Assembly (NCBI RefSeq): GCF_003002825.1
Contig: NZ_PVTE01000021.1
Span: 33,078-97,077, forward strand
Length of the DNA stretch: 64,000 nucleotides
Reading direction: 5' to 3'
From: Spirosoma oryzae
Lineage (GTDB): Bacteria > Bacteroidota > Bacteroidia > Cytophagales > Spirosomataceae
The notes beneath the pieces are model-generated. The model ran no database searches, had not been told where the DNA came from, and was given only the letters and a program-made list of their open reading frames with translations. Below, piece after piece: positions 1-8,925 of the stretch (position 1 is the first letter of the stretch; every line of letters begins with the position of its first letter). Made by a program: the position numbers and the translations under genes.

Positions 1-1260
1 AGCGTTGGATACCGCCTGCTGCTCGCTCATACTGTACCGATTCGTCACATACGATTGAGAGGAGCCATGCTGATCCACGGCCGCAGCCGCGTAAGCGTTC
101 GTCTGACTGATGACGCGGTCTCGGACAGCATCGACGAAGAGATTATTGACGACCTGAGCGTCTTTAGCCGTTATCATGGCTGCGCTTGCCAGACTAATCT
201 GCGTCGGACTTTCTACCGTCGATTGGGCACTCAGATACCCAACGCCACTTTCAATCGACCAATGCTCCGTTAGTTGGATACCCGCGCTTACCTGATACGC
301 AATGGACCGGCTGCTACGGCTATCGACAACCGGCGTCGTGGCAACGGCATTTCGATTGACACTGTTGGCGTAGCTGGCTACAGCCATAGGGGTAGCTGCC
401 GATGCCAAGGCTACAGCCGGGTTGTACGCACCCGGCATAACGCTGATCGAGGCCCATTTCTCCCGTTTTTTCGATTTCGCTAACCCGTCTGTAACAGCTA
501 CGTCGCTCGTAGCGTCTACACCTGTCCAGGCGGCAGCGACTTTCGACTGGGTGGGCTGGTTCGATGACGTATTCGCTACGGCCAGTTTAGGTGCCGCAGG
601 CGCGTTCGGTTGCCCTGCCGCAGGTGGTACTTCTGCAGCCATTGGTGACGTTGCCATCAGGGGCATAGCCGCAGCCGGCGACGGGTTAGGAGCAGATACG
701 GACTGTATTGTTGTTTGTACAAACCCCGACGTCTGTACAAACTGCGCTGTTCGCTCAGACTGTGCGTTGCCGTATTGCCGATCTATGTCAACGATAAGAT
801 TGCTGTTACCTGTCAGTGTAAAAGCCGGCTGACTCTCGTGCTTCGCTGCTGACCGTATGTGATGCGTATAAAATTCTGGGATTGCTTTCGCTGCGCTCGC
901 AACCAGGGTTGTTTTGTGATTCGATTGACTGGTGTTTGGGGTGATGGGGGCGTTTGCTGGTGCTGCTGCGGGTTGGTTTGTACGGACGGCAACCGATTTT
1001 GTCGTGCTGAGCTGATTCGTTGCTTGCGTGTACCACCAGCCGGCCAGCAACAACGCTACGGAAGCGGCTGCACCAGCCCCCCAGGTCAACGTACGCAGGC
1101 CCGGCAACAGAGCCGCTCCCCACAGCGGTAGCACGCGGGTCTTACTGTCTTCGTCGAGCTGACGTTCGACGGCGTCCCACACGCGCTGCGGGGGCTGCTC
1201 GTCGGCTCCGTCGAACGCTTTCCGCCAGAAGTCGTCAGGAAAATGGTCCAATTCGTTCAT
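1..1260 (-). CDS. Anti-sigma-like protein with outer-membrane-type C-terminal region (partial)
   Basis: One open frame runs from an ATG at 1260 down to base 1 with no stop (420 codons seen), so the 3' end lies outside the window. The ATG overlaps the TAA of the sigma gene by one base (TAATG), pointing to coupled translation. Residues 1-45 are acidic and resemble the cytoplasmic head of Bacteroidota anti-sigma proteins (FWRKAFDGADEQ, VWDAVERQLDED). A hydrophobic segment lies at about 57-78. A long Ala/Pro/Ser/Thr-rich linker follows to about 270. After KKREKWASISVMPG the sequence looks like outer-membrane barrel strands (YQVSAGIQLTEHWSIESGVGYL). Likely role, inferred: restrains the neighbouring sigma factor or links it to the envelope. 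Family membership rests on reading by eye. Confidence 0.75.
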   Translation of the reverse strand, partial: MNELDHFPDDFWRKAFDGADEQPPQRVWDAVERQLDEDSKTRVLPLWGAALLPGLRTLTWGAGAAASVALLLAGWWYTQATNQLSTTKSVAVRTNQPAAAPANAPITPNTSQSNHKTTLVASAAKAIPEFYTHHIRSAAKHESQPAFTLTGNSNLIVDIDRQYGNAQSERTAQFVQTSGFVQTTIQSVSAPNPSPAAAMPLMATSPMAAEVPPAAGQPNAPAAPKLAVANTSSNQPTQSKVAAAWTGVDATSDVAVTDGLAKSKKREKWASISVMPGAYNPAVALASAATPMAVASYANSVNRNAVATTPVVDSRSSRSIAYQVSAGIQLTEHWSIESGVGYLSAQSTVESPTQISLASAAMITAKDAQVVNNLFVDAVRDRVISQTNAYAAAAVDQHGSSQSYVTNRYSMSEQQAVSNA

Positions 1261-1829
1261 TAGTTCGTTGTTGTTCGGGGTGGGTTGCTTGTCACTGTTC
1301 GTTCGTCGGCTTTAAGCTTCTGCAACAGCAGGCTCCGGGCACGGGCGTATTGGGATTTCGAGGTACCTTCGGCAATGTCGAGCAAATCGGCGATCTCTAC
1401 GTGGTTGTAGCCTTCAATGGCGTAGAGGTTAAACACCGTTCGGCAACCCGGCGGTAATTCCTGAATCAGCCGCAGCAGATACTGGTAGTTCAAAGACGGC
1501 AGACTCTCATCGGCTTGTGGTAGCACGGGGGCCAGATCCTGTATATCACTGGTCTGTTCCCACGGCTTCTGCTTGCGAATATGTTTCAGTGCCGTGTTGA
1601 TAACCACCCGTTTCAGCCAGGCTTCCAGCGGGCACTCAAACCGGAACGAATCGATATGCCGGAAAATTTTCACGAATGCATCCTGTAAAACGTCTTCAGC
1701 CTCGTCAGGATCACGGATGTAGCGTTTACAGACGGCAAAGAGCTTCCCGGCAAACCGCTCATAGAGCTGTCGCTGCACAATTCGGTCCTGCCGACGGCAT
1801 CCCTCAACTAATTCGTATTCATCCTGCAT
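1260..1829 (-). CDS. ECF-type RNA polymerase sigma-70 factor
   Basis: A 189-residue protein with the two sigma-70 domains. Region 2 shows RDPDEAEDVLQDAFVKIFR and then FRFECPLEAWLKRVVINTA. Region 4 shows LPPGCRTVFNLYAIEGYNH and EIADLLDIAEGTSKSQYAR, a helix-turn-helix. ECF factors direct RNA polymerase to a small regulon and are normally held by an anti-sigma partner. The gene overlapping its stop codon is the obvious candidate. The ATG at 1829 (MQDEYELVEG) is preferred to an in-frame TTG at 1868 because it matches where sigma region 2 normally begins. What it regulates cannot be read from the sequence. Confidence 0.9.
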   Translation of the reverse strand: MQDEYELVEGCRRQDRIVQRQLYERFAGKLFAVCKRYIRDPDEAEDVLQDAFVKIFRHIDSFRFECPLEAWLKRVVINTALKHIRKQKPWEQTSDIQDLAPVLPQADESLPSLNYQYLLRLIQELPPGCRTVFNLYAIEGYNHVEIADLLDIAEGTSKSQYARARSLLLQKLKADERTVTSNPPRTTTN

Positions 1830-2052
1830 ATAAACGTTGGCATCTGGATAGAGTCGCTTACTGGACAAACGGTTGCAAGAGCAGGAAAATTTTTGCGGCT
1901 AGTCCTTTGTGGGTTGTAAGTACGAGTGTGTGCGTTTGTTGGTGGAAAGCCGATCATGTACCAGCTCGTAGGAAAAGACCAGCTTTCTGACTGAAATTTG
2001 TCAACTTGTACGATATATTACCGGGTTGTTCGGTTTACTTTCTATTTCGTGT

Positions 2053-5037
2053 ATGCGTACCGTCTTTCGGCCTGTTGCTTTGTTGCCCCTCGTGCTTACG
2101 GCAGCCGGGTTGCTCTCATTAACGTTGCCGGCGGGCTCGCCGGGTTCATTACCGAACCGCCTGTCGGGTCCGTTACAGGCAAATCGATTTGCCGACTCAA
2201 CGGCACTGTACCTGCCTGGCGATCTGGAAGCGACAATCTGGGCCGAATCCGCCATGCTGTTCCGACCGACAAGCATCGACGTCGACGCACGGGGGCGGGT
2301 GTGGGTCGCCGAAGCAGCGGGAAATCGACCGGAAGGTGATGGAACGACTGACGGACGTATCACGATTCTAACGGATGGCAATGGCGACGGTCGGGCTGAT
2401 AACCAAACCATTTTTGCGCAGGACGCTCGGCTGGTACGCCCATTGGGCGTTAGTGTGCTGGGGCGGAATGTGTACGTCTCCAACGCGCCTGATCTGCTGA
2501 TGTACGTAGATGAAAACGGCGACGACCGGCCCGAGCGGGCGGAAACGGTCTTAACAGGATTTGGTGGTAAGAACCAGCGTAACGGGGTGCATCGAATGGT
2601 GGCTGGCCCCGCCGGAAACTACTACGTCAGCGTTGGTGATGCCGTACCCTACACCATCACGGACCGCGACGGCTGGACGGTACAGGCTGGTACAATGACT
2701 GACAAGCAACCCGGCAGCGACGGCCGTAACTGGGTGGGGGGACTGTCGCTGCGTATCAAACCCAATGGTTCGGGCCTGAAAGTGATGGCCGATGGTTTTC
2801 ACAACAGTCAGGCGGTGGTTGTCGATTCATACGGAAATTTGTGGCAGGCCGATACCGACGAGAAAACGCATGTGTCGCATATCAACTGGGTGCTGGAAGG
2901 CGGAAAAGCCGGTTTCTACGCGGCAGGGAATCGTTCCGCTAATCCAGTCGCCATGCCGGGTGTGATGCCCACCGGCGAGGCTATCCCGAACAGTTCATCG
3001 ACCGCGCTGCTGATGAACGAAGATGAAAAACTGGGCCTGCCTTATCGCGGCACGTTGCTCTGTGCTGACGCCCGTCAGCATCGTATCGTTGCCTATAAAC
3101 CTGAAATTCGCGGTGCTGGCTATCAACTGGTAGCCAATGAGCTGGTCAGCGGAACCGGTTCGAATGGCGATGTAAATGCGGTGTTCGAGCCTGTAGCCAT
3201 GTCGATTGGGCCGGAGGGGGCTATTTACGTAGCCAGTTGGCATGAGGCCGGAGCCAAATCCGTCGGGCGTATTTACCGCATTGCGCCGAAGGGACGTACG
3301 TTGAGAAACCCACAGATTGACTTACGGAACACAGCCGGTCAGTTAGCTGCCTTGACGAACCCGGCTCCCCAGATTCGTATGTTGGGCTTCAACGCGCTCA
3401 AACAGCAGGGCGACGAAGTCGTTGAAGCGCTGATGCCAATGGTTAGTTCGCTGAATGCGTACCATCGGTCACGGGCTGTTTTTTTGCTGGCACAGTTAGG
3501 GCCGGAGGGGCAGTTTGAAGTCGAACGGTTGCTCAAATCACCCGAAGCGCAGACCCGTATCGTTGCGCTGCGGGCTTTGCGGAGCATCACACCTGAAAAT
3601 TCGAAGGCTAATCCCGCCCTGACTCCGTCGCAGCAGGTATTGCTGCCGTTGCTGGGTAACCTGTCCGTCGATCAGAGCGTAGCTGTTCGGCGCGAGGTGT
3701 GCGTCGCCCTGCGGGATATGCCGTACGCCGATTGCCGGCGAATCCTGGCCAATCTGGTGCAGGGGTATGATGGGCAGGACGCCTACTACCTGACGGCATT
3801 GAGCGAAGCCGCCGATGGTAAGGAAGAAGCATTGTTCGCGGATCTCCGGCCTTCGTTTGCCGCCGATCCGGCCGAGTGGGATGCCCGTACGGCTAATCTG
3901 GTCTGGGCCTTGCATACAGCCTCGGCGTTATCACTGCTAAGAAAGCGGGCTGAAGCCGATCAGTTGCCTATCGACGCCCGACGACAGGCAGTGAGCGCCA
4001 TTGTCGCCATGCAGACGCCGGCATCGCAAAAAGTATTGGCTGAGCTGACGCGGGGAAGCGACAAAGTGCTGGCCGCTTCGGCAACGGAAGCAATAAGCAC
4101 ACGTAAAGCCAAGCCACAAGCCGCCACGCCCACTACGCCTGCCACTACCGCTACCCCGCCATCAACGACAGACAAGCCAGACCCGACAGCTATGTCTCCG
4201 CGCGATCTGCTGGCCAGTAAATACGGCACCTACGCGGAACGGAGCAAGGCAGTACTGGAACTGGCCCGCACCACAGATGGGGCCCGACAACTGCTCGACC
4301 TGATTGCAGAAAATCGGTTGTCAAATGCGATGCTGCGGATAGCTGGCCCTGCCTTACTGAAGCACTCCAGCACCGCCATTCGGCAACAGGCAGCCCCTTA
4401 TTTCGAACCAAAACCGGCTTCGTCTGCCACCGTTACCGATTCAACGAAAGTCGCGACGCCGAAATCGGCTCAGCGCATGTCTTCCGGTAAACCGGCTGCT
4501 GAACCTGAATCGACTGCCGTAGCGGTGCGCAAACCTGTGCTCCCGGCGCCCGACAGTAACAAGACGACTGTAGCAGGCAATTCAGACAGGCGTTTGGTTA
4601 AATCCGACATCGCCGATATCGCCGAACTAACGGGAAATGCAGTAACGGGTCAACTGCTGTTTAAAGCCAACTGTAGCCGGTGCCACGTTTACAATCAGAA
4701 AGGCGTCGACGTTGGTCCGGAACTGACGAATGTTCAGCGGCAACTGGACAAAGCTGGTTTAATCGAATCAATCGTATATCCGAACGCATCGATCACGCCC
4801 GGTTATGAGTCGTGGTTAATATCGACAACAACTGGGCAGACCTACTACGGATTCATTGCCAGCGAAACGGCACAAGCACTCGTCGTAAAAGGGGTAACGG
4901 GGCAGAAACACACGATTCCGGTCAGTGCCGTGTCGAACCGACGTCGATTTGCCAACAGCCTGATGCCGAGCGTACAGACCATGAAACTCAGTCAGCAGCA
5001 AATCGCCGATATAACGGCATACCTGCTCAAACTGTAG
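2053..5037 (+). CDS. PVC-type heme-binding protein: dehydrogenase-like propeller, HEAT region, cytochrome c
   Basis: A 994-residue exported protein. The ATG at 2053 gives a signal peptide (MRTVFRPVALLPLVLTAAGL); an earlier ATG at 2026 adds nine residues and spoils it. Residues about 50-420 match the membrane-bound dehydrogenase/sorbosone dehydrogenase-like propeller (VDARGRVWVAEAAGNRPEGD, DGNGDGRAD). Residues about 430-690 are HEAT-like helices. A Pro/Thr/Ala-rich linker follows. The C-terminal domain carries CSRCH at 874-878, the heme c site. This architecture is common in Planctomycetes and Bacteroidota and is thought to oxidise sugars or alcohols and pass electrons to heme. The substrate is unknown. 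It stands alone and ends at a strong convergent terminator. Confidence 0.85.
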   Translation: MRTVFRPVALLPLVLTAAGLLSLTLPAGSPGSLPNRLSGPLQANRFADSTALYLPGDLEATIWAESAMLFRPTSIDVDARGRVWVAEAAGNRPEGDGTTDGRITILTDGNGDGRADNQTIFAQDARLVRPLGVSVLGRNVYVSNAPDLLMYVDENGDDRPERAETVLTGFGGKNQRNGVHRMVAGPAGNYYVSVGDAVPYTITDRDGWTVQAGTMTDKQPGSDGRNWVGGLSLRIKPNGSGLKVMADGFHNSQAVVVDSYGNLWQADTDEKTHVSHINWVLEGGKAGFYAAGNRSANPVAMPGVMPTGEAIPNSSSTALLMNEDEKLGLPYRGTLLCADARQHRIVAYKPEIRGAGYQLVANELVSGTGSNGDVNAVFEPVAMSIGPEGAIYVASWHEAGAKSVGRIYRIAPKGRTLRNPQIDLRNTAGQLAALTNPAPQIRMLGFNALKQQGDEVVEALMPMVSSLNAYHRSRAVFLLAQLGPEGQFEVERLLKSPEAQTRIVALRALRSITPENSKANPALTPSQQVLLPLLGNLSVDQSVAVRREVCVALRDMPYADCRRILANLVQGYDGQDAYYLTALSEAADGKEEALFADLRPSFAADPAEWDARTANLVWALHTASALSLLRKRAEADQLPIDARRQAVSAIVAMQTPASQKVLAELTRGSDKVLAASATEAISTRKAKPQAATPTTPATTATPPSTTDKPDPTAMSPRDLLASKYGTYAERSKAVLELARTTDGARQLLDLIAENRLSNAMLRIAGPALLKHSSTAIRQQAAPYFEPKPASSATVTDSTKVATPKSAQRMSSGKPAAEPESTAVAVRKPVLPAPDSNKTTVAGNSDRRLVKSDIADIAELTGNAVTGQLLFKANCSRCHVYNQKGVDVGPELTNVQRQLDKAGLIESIVYPNASITPGYESWLISTTTGQTYYGFIASETAQALVVKGVTGQKHTIPVSAVSNRRRFANSLMPSVQTMKLSQQQIADITAYLLKL

Positions 5038-5047
5038 ATACTGTAAA

Positions 5048-5097
5048 ACGCATCAGGGGCTGGCGAAGGAATACCTCCTCGCCAGCCCCTGATGCGT
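5048..5097. terminator. Bidirectional terminator between convergent genes
   Basis: Arms 5048-5066 and 5079-5097 pair perfectly over 19 bases, and the inner bases AGGA/TCCT may extend the stem. It lies between two genes whose 3' ends face each other, so it can serve both strands. There is no long T-run. Confidence 0.75.
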
Positions 5098-5119
5098 TCA
5101 GAAAATAGAATTAGTGCGC

Positions 5120-5455
5120 TTAGATGATCGCGTCGAGCAGCGCCGTAACGATAGAAACGACGAGACTGAACAGTAACGCGGCCAGTATACCGCCTACGAC
5201 AAAGCCAGGTACCAGCGAAGCCGCCAGATAAACCATCAATATGTTGATGACGATCAGGAATAATCCCAACGTCATAATCGTGATGGGAACCGTCAGGATG
5301 GTTAGAATCGGTTTGACGAAGGCGTTAAGCAGACCGAGTACGATTGCGATAACCAGGTATGTACCGACACCTCCGGTGACAGAGATACCGGGGATGATGG
5401 CGGCTGCCACATAAACTGCCACCATGCTGATGACAATGCGAATAAGTAGGCCCAT
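5120..5455 (-). CDS. Phage holin family / YvlD-like small membrane protein
   Basis: A 111-residue protein made almost entirely of hydrophobic segments (about 3-22, 30-50, 55-80, 85-110), with the typical run GLLNAFVKPILTILTVPITI and TLGLFLIVINILMVYLAASL. This matches the YvlD/phage_holin_4_2 family of short four-helix membrane proteins found in ordinary bacterial chromosomes. The function is unknown. Despite the family name, no phage gene is nearby, so it is not evidence of a prophage. It follows hisIE by 74 bases on the same strand and could be the tail of that transcript. Confidence 0.8.
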   Translation of the reverse strand: MGLLIRIVISMVAVYVAAAIIPGISVTGGVGTYLVIAIVLGLLNAFVKPILTILTVPITIMTLGLFLIVINILMVYLAASLVPGFVVGGILAALLFSLVVSIVTALLDAII

Positions 5456-5529
5456 TGGGAGTGAAATTGGTAGTGAACTGAATAGATGTCAGCATCACGA
5501 ACACCAAACCGGTAACCAATGTTTGCCCT

Positions 5530-6135
5530 TTACTTCGCGTGACGGCTCTGTAGCACAGCAATTATGTCGTCCAGATCCATATTTTTCTGCTCCAGCAAGA
5601 CCAGAAAATGAAAGAGCAGGTCGGCGGCTTCACCTTTGAACAGATCGTCGTTATCATCTTTCGCTTCGATAACCAGTTCGACGGCCTCCTCCCCTACCTT
5701 CTGCGCAATCTTGTTGACCCCTTTACCAAACAGCGACGTTGTGTACGAGGTATCGGTCGGGTTAACACGCCGGTCGTGGATGATGCCCTGCAAATAATTG
5801 AGAAACTGGCCCTTACCCCGATTTTGCTCGTTGAAGCAGGTATCTGCTCCTGTATGACAGGTCGGACCCGCCGGCCGGGCCTTAATCAGCAGCGTGTCGT
5901 TGTCACAATCAACCAGAATTGAATCGACGTGCAGGAAGTTGTTCGAGGTTTCGCCTTTCGTCCAGAGCCGTTGTTTGCTACGGCTAAAGAACGTGACAAC
6001 CTGCTCAGCCTGCGTCTTTTCGTAGGCTTCCTGATTCATGTAGCCCAGCATCAGGATCTTCCCGGTTTCGGTGTCCTGAACAACGGCCGGTACCAGCCCT
6101 TCGGGCGATTTGTCAAACGCAATCTCGGAATTCAT
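5530..6135 (-). CDS. hisIE: Bifunctional phosphoribosyl-AMP cyclohydrolase / phosphoribosyl-ATP pyrophosphatase
   Basis: 201 residues, the usual length for the HisIE fusion that catalyses histidine steps 2 and 3. HisI part (about 1-110): LGYMNQEAYEKT, FFSRSKQRLWTKGETSN, then the metal-binding D76-C77-D78 with C93 and C100 (GPTCHTGADTC). HisE part (about 115-201): GEEAVELVIEAK and GEAADLLFHFLVLL. Both catalytic regions look intact. The gene starts 17 bases after trpA and is apparently the last gene of the trp operon, whereas in Bacteroidota it normally closes the his operon. No other his gene is in the window. Being here would place one histidine enzyme under tryptophan attenuation. Confidence 0.95.
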   Translation of the reverse strand: MNSEIAFDKSPEGLVPAVVQDTETGKILMLGYMNQEAYEKTQAEQVVTFFSRSKQRLWTKGETSNNFLHVDSILVDCDNDTLLIKARPAGPTCHTGADTCFNEQNRGKGQFLNYLQGIIHDRRVNPTDTSYTTSLFGKGVNKIAQKVGEEAVELVIEAKDDNDDLFKGEAADLLFHFLVLLEQKNMDLDDIIAVLQSRHAK

Positions 6136-6152
6136 GGCGTAAAGGTAGTCGC

Positions 6153-6941
6153 TCAGGGGCGAATCGTCTGCACAAAGGACCGAATGCTCTCGGCTGATGT
6201 ACCGTGGTCCTGCAAATGCCGGATAAACGCACTACCCACAATCGCGCCGTTGGCATACTGCGAAGCCGTGTTGAACGTCTCCTGATCGCTGATACCAAAG
6301 CCGATCAAGCGGGGGTTACGCAGATTCATGGCTTCGATACGCTCAAAATACGTCCGCATACCGTCGCTGATTCCTTTCACCGAACCGGTGATACTCGCCG
6401 ACGAAACCATATAGATAAACCCGTCGGATTCCTGGTCGATAAACCGGATGCGCTCGTCGGTTGTCTGTGGTGTAATCAGATGCACGTTCAGAATGCCGTA
6501 TTCGCGAAAGACGGGCGCGTATTCCGCCAGAAACAGATCGAGCGGCAGATCGGGCAGGATCACACCGTCGACGCCAACCTGACGGCACATCCGGCAAAAG
6601 TTCTCGACCCCGTACTGAAGCACTGGATTAATATAGCCCATCAGTAAGATAGGTACAGTAATCTCCTCCCGGCAACCTGCCAACTGGGCGAACAGCGTCT
6701 TGATCGACATGCCGTTGTCCAGCGCCACGCCGTTGCTCTGCTGAATGGTTTCGCCGTCGGCAACGGGATCGGAATACGGCATACCGATTTCGACCAGGTC
6801 GACGCCCGCATCCTGCAAGCCACGCAGCACCGTGCGTGTATCGTCGAGGTGGGGAAAGCCTGCCGTGAAATAAACGTTTAGAAGCCGCTCGCTGCGTTGC
6901 TCAAACAGAGCGGAGATGCGGTTGGTAGTGAGTGTGTCCAT
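6153..6941 (-). CDS. trpA: Tryptophan synthase alpha subunit
   Basis: A 262-residue TIM barrel that cleaves indole-3-glycerol phosphate and passes indole to TrpB. The catalytic acids are in VEIGMPYSDPVADG (E51 and D62, equal to E49/D60 of the enteric enzyme). The phosphate-binding end is present (GFGISDQETF, GAIVGSAFI). Starts at an ATG and lies 115 bases after trpB, a gap filled by a large palindrome. Seventh biosynthetic gene of the operon in the order E-G-D-C-F-B-A. Confidence 0.97.
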   Translation of the reverse strand: MDTLTTNRISALFEQRSERLLNVYFTAGFPHLDDTRTVLRGLQDAGVDLVEIGMPYSDPVADGETIQQSNGVALDNGMSIKTLFAQLAGCREEITVPILLMGYINPVLQYGVENFCRMCRQVGVDGVILPDLPLDLFLAEYAPVFREYGILNVHLITPQTTDERIRFIDQESDGFIYMVSSASITGSVKGISDGMRTYFERIEAMNLRNPRLIGFGISDQETFNTASQYANGAIVGSAFIRHLQDHGTSAESIRSFVQTIRP

Positions 6942-6951
6942 GAGTTTGTAA

Positions 6952-7039
6952 CCCAGACGTCCACGTCTGGAGGCCGTCAGGCCAACTATACAAGGCGGCA
7001 GCTTTTTGGCCTAGCGGCCTCCAGACGTGGACGTCTGGG
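6952..7039. repeat. Nested palindrome in the trpB-trpA gap
   Basis: Perfect 25-base arms at 6952-6976 and 7015-7039. Each arm is itself near-palindromic around CAGACGTCCACGTCTG. An inner stem AGGCCAA/TTGGCCT (6979-6985 with 7006-7012) continues the fold. The whole 88-base unit fits in the gap between two genes that belong together. Read on the minus strand it has no downstream U-run, so it looks more like a dispersed palindromic repeat or mRNA-stability element than a terminator. Confidence 0.8.
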
Positions 7040-7056
7040 CTACATGACGTGCTCGC

Positions 7057-8256
7057 CTACAAATGCTTCGAATACGTACTTAAGTCCTTGTCGCCCCGGC
7101 CTGACAGGCAGACGACCACAACATCGTCAGCTTTCAGGCTCATTTTATCCAGGGCTGCCAGCGCGTGTGCCGTTTCCAGCGCGGGGATAATGCCTTCGAG
7201 TTTACTTAGTTCAAAGCCTGCTGCCAGGGCCTCGTCATCGGTGATGGCGTAAAAGTCACCCCGGCCCGAATCGAACAGGTGTGCGTGCAACGGACCAATG
7301 CCGGGATAGTCGAGACCCGCCGAGATCGAATATGGTTCCGTTACCTGCCCGTCGTCGGTTTGCATCAGAATCGTACGGCTACCGTGCAATACGCCCGGTT
7401 TTCCCAGTGCCGTCGTCGCGGCCGAATGCCCCGACGATACACCCATGCCAGCAGCCTCAGCGGCTACGAGCCGAACCGAGGGTTCATGCAAGAAGTGGAA
7501 GAACGCACCGGCGGCATTGCTACCCCCACCGACGCAGGCAACCATGTAATCAGGATTTTCGCGGCCGGTCTTGGCCAGTAGCTGCTGCCGGACTTCCTGC
7601 GAAATAACCGACTGAAACCGCGCGACCATATCGGGATAGGGATGCGGCCCAACGACCGATCCGATGATGTAGTGCGTATCGACCGGGTTGTTTATCCAGT
7701 GCCGCATTGCTTCGTTAGTCGCGTCTTTGAGCGTCTGACTACCCGATTTAGCCGGTACTACCGTCGCGCCCAGCATCCGCATCCGATCGACGTTCGGCTT
7801 TTGGCGCTCCATGTCGATAGCGCCCATGTAGACGATGCATTCCAGCCCCATCAGCGCGCAGACCGTTGCCGTCGCTACGCCATGCTGACCCGCGCCTGTC
7901 TCGGCTACAATCCGCTTCTTGCCAAGCCGTTGCGCGACCAGAATCTGGCCAATCGTGTTGTTGACTTTATGGGCACCGGTATGGCACAAGTCCTCCCGTT
8001 TCAAATAGATTGTAGCCCCTTTCTTCGCTGACAGGCGCTTCGCCAGAAACAAAGGCGTCGGCCGACCAACGTAATCTTCCAGCAATTGCCAGAATTCGGC
8101 CTGAAATGACGGATCGGCAATAATCGACAGGTAGTTCTGCCGAAGTTCTTCGACGTTCGGGTACAGCATTTCGGGGATAAACGCTCCCCCAAAACGACCG
8201 TAAAAACCGGTGTCGCTCACCGCAAAAGACGCTTGCGTATCGATAGTATCTTGCAT
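7057..8256 (-). CDS. trpB: Tryptophan synthase beta subunit
   Basis: A 399-residue PLP enzyme that joins indole and serine. The PLP lysine is in [10 protein letters not shown] (K97 from this start). The phosphate-binding loop is GGGSNAAG. The C-terminal end [13 protein letters not shown] is intact. The ATG at 8256 is chosen; an in-frame TTG at 8265 would add three residues and overlap the upstream toxin gene's stop. The distance to that TGA (8262-8264) is only 5 bases, so trpB is translated right behind the PIN toxin gene and not behind trpF as would be expected. Confidence 0.96.
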   Translation of the reverse strand: MQDTIDTQASFAVSDTGFYGRFGGAFIPEMLYPNVEELRQNYLSIIADPSFQAEFWQLLEDYVGRPTPLFLAKRLSAKKGATIYLKREDLCHTGAHKVNNTIGQILVAQRLGKKRIVAETGAGQHGVATATVCALMGLECIVYMGAIDMERQKPNVDRMRMLGATVVPAKSGSQTLKDATNEAMRHWINNPVDTHYIIGSVVGPHPYPDMVARFQSVISQEVRQQLLAKTGRENPDYMVACVGGGSNAAGAFFHFLHEPSVRLVAAEAAGMGVSSGHSAATTALGKPGVLHGSRTILMQTDDGQVTEPYSISAGLDYPGIGPLHAHLFDSGRGDFYAITDDEALAAGFELSKLEGIIPALETAHALAALDKMSLKADDVVVVCLSGRGDKDLSTYSKHL

Positions 8257-8261
8257 GATTG

Positions 8262-8654
8262 TCAATGCTTTATCAGACGTAAACCCAATGTGGGCAAATG
8301 ATCAAAATCGTTGTCTGTAGTATGAAGCTCCATGTCGAGGTAAAGAGCCGTAGCCGCAATCCATAAATCGTTTTTGCCCATGTTGCGGGCAGATGTTCCA
8401 AGTGGGTAGCTCTTTAACCGATTCTGGCTGAATGCGTCGATCTGAGCATAGTAGCTTATCAGCCCCTCTGTCACATCAACGCTCGGATATCGACTGAATA
8501 GGTCTTGGACGAACTCCCAGCGTTGAAGGCCCCAATCAGATTTTAAAGCGAAGGCTTCGATCTCACCGATCGTGACTATTGACAATACTGTCTGAGCGGG
8601 CGGTAATATTCGCCGTCTTACATGACCGATAATCAGGTTTGTGTCGTAAATCAT
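8262..8654 (-). CDS. PIN-domain ribonuclease toxin (VapC-like)
   Basis: 130 residues with the acidic residues of the PIN nuclease fold: D4 (MIYDTN), E31/E33 (IGEIEAF), D96 (KNDLWIAA) and D114/D116 (TTDNDFDHL). PIN toxins of this size cut RNA, usually tRNA or rRNA, when freed from their antitoxin. The gene overlaps its upstream partner by four bases (ATGA), the classic toxin-antitoxin layout, and ends just before trpB. A sampled line of the gene is about 43% GC against about 58% in a sampled line of trpG, so it looks acquired. All active-site acids are present, so it is probably functional. Confidence 0.88.
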   Translation of the reverse strand: MIYDTNLIIGHVRRRILPPAQTVLSIVTIGEIEAFALKSDWGLQRWEFVQDLFSRYPSVDVTEGLISYYAQIDAFSQNRLKSYPLGTSARNMGKNDLWIAATALYLDMELHTTDNDFDHLPTLGLRLIKH

Positions 8655-8869
8655 ACACTGCCCTTGTCACCTTCCGCAAGCAAGGCGTCCATTGCTTTGT
8701 TTTCTGCTTCTGTAAACTCTGGAAATACACCAAAGAAGGGTTCATCGACCGTGGTAGCTTGCAAGAATCGCGCTACACCCCACCGCCGAATATCTTCGGG
8801 GCGATATGAGTTGATCTTGCCCCGTTTCATCGCCGGTATGATATCCGTTATTTCCTGGTCCACTTTCAT
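8651..8869 (-). CDS. Putative antitoxin of the PIN toxin
   Basis: 72 residues, first gene of the two-gene cassette inside the trp operon, overlapping the PIN gene by ATGA. Visible features are a basic N-terminal half (IPAMKRGKINSYRPEDIRRW) that could bind DNA and an acidic, hydrophobic C-terminal half (FPEFTEAENKAMDALLAEGD) of the sort that wraps a PIN toxin. I do not recognise a named antitoxin family. The call rests on position, size and partner. It begins 56 bases after trpF. Confidence 0.7.
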   Translation of the reverse strand: MKVDQEITDIIPAMKRGKINSYRPEDIRRWGVARFLQATTVDEPFFGVFPEFTEAENKAMDALLAEGDKGSV

Positions 8870-8925
8870 AATACACGTTGTTTATACGTCAACACAAACC
8901 ACGTTACCCTCGTTTCTTCCAGGCG

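Noticed and set aside
5120..5455. Holin gene as a prophage mark
   Set aside because: The family is a common chromosomal membrane protein and no phage gene is nearby.
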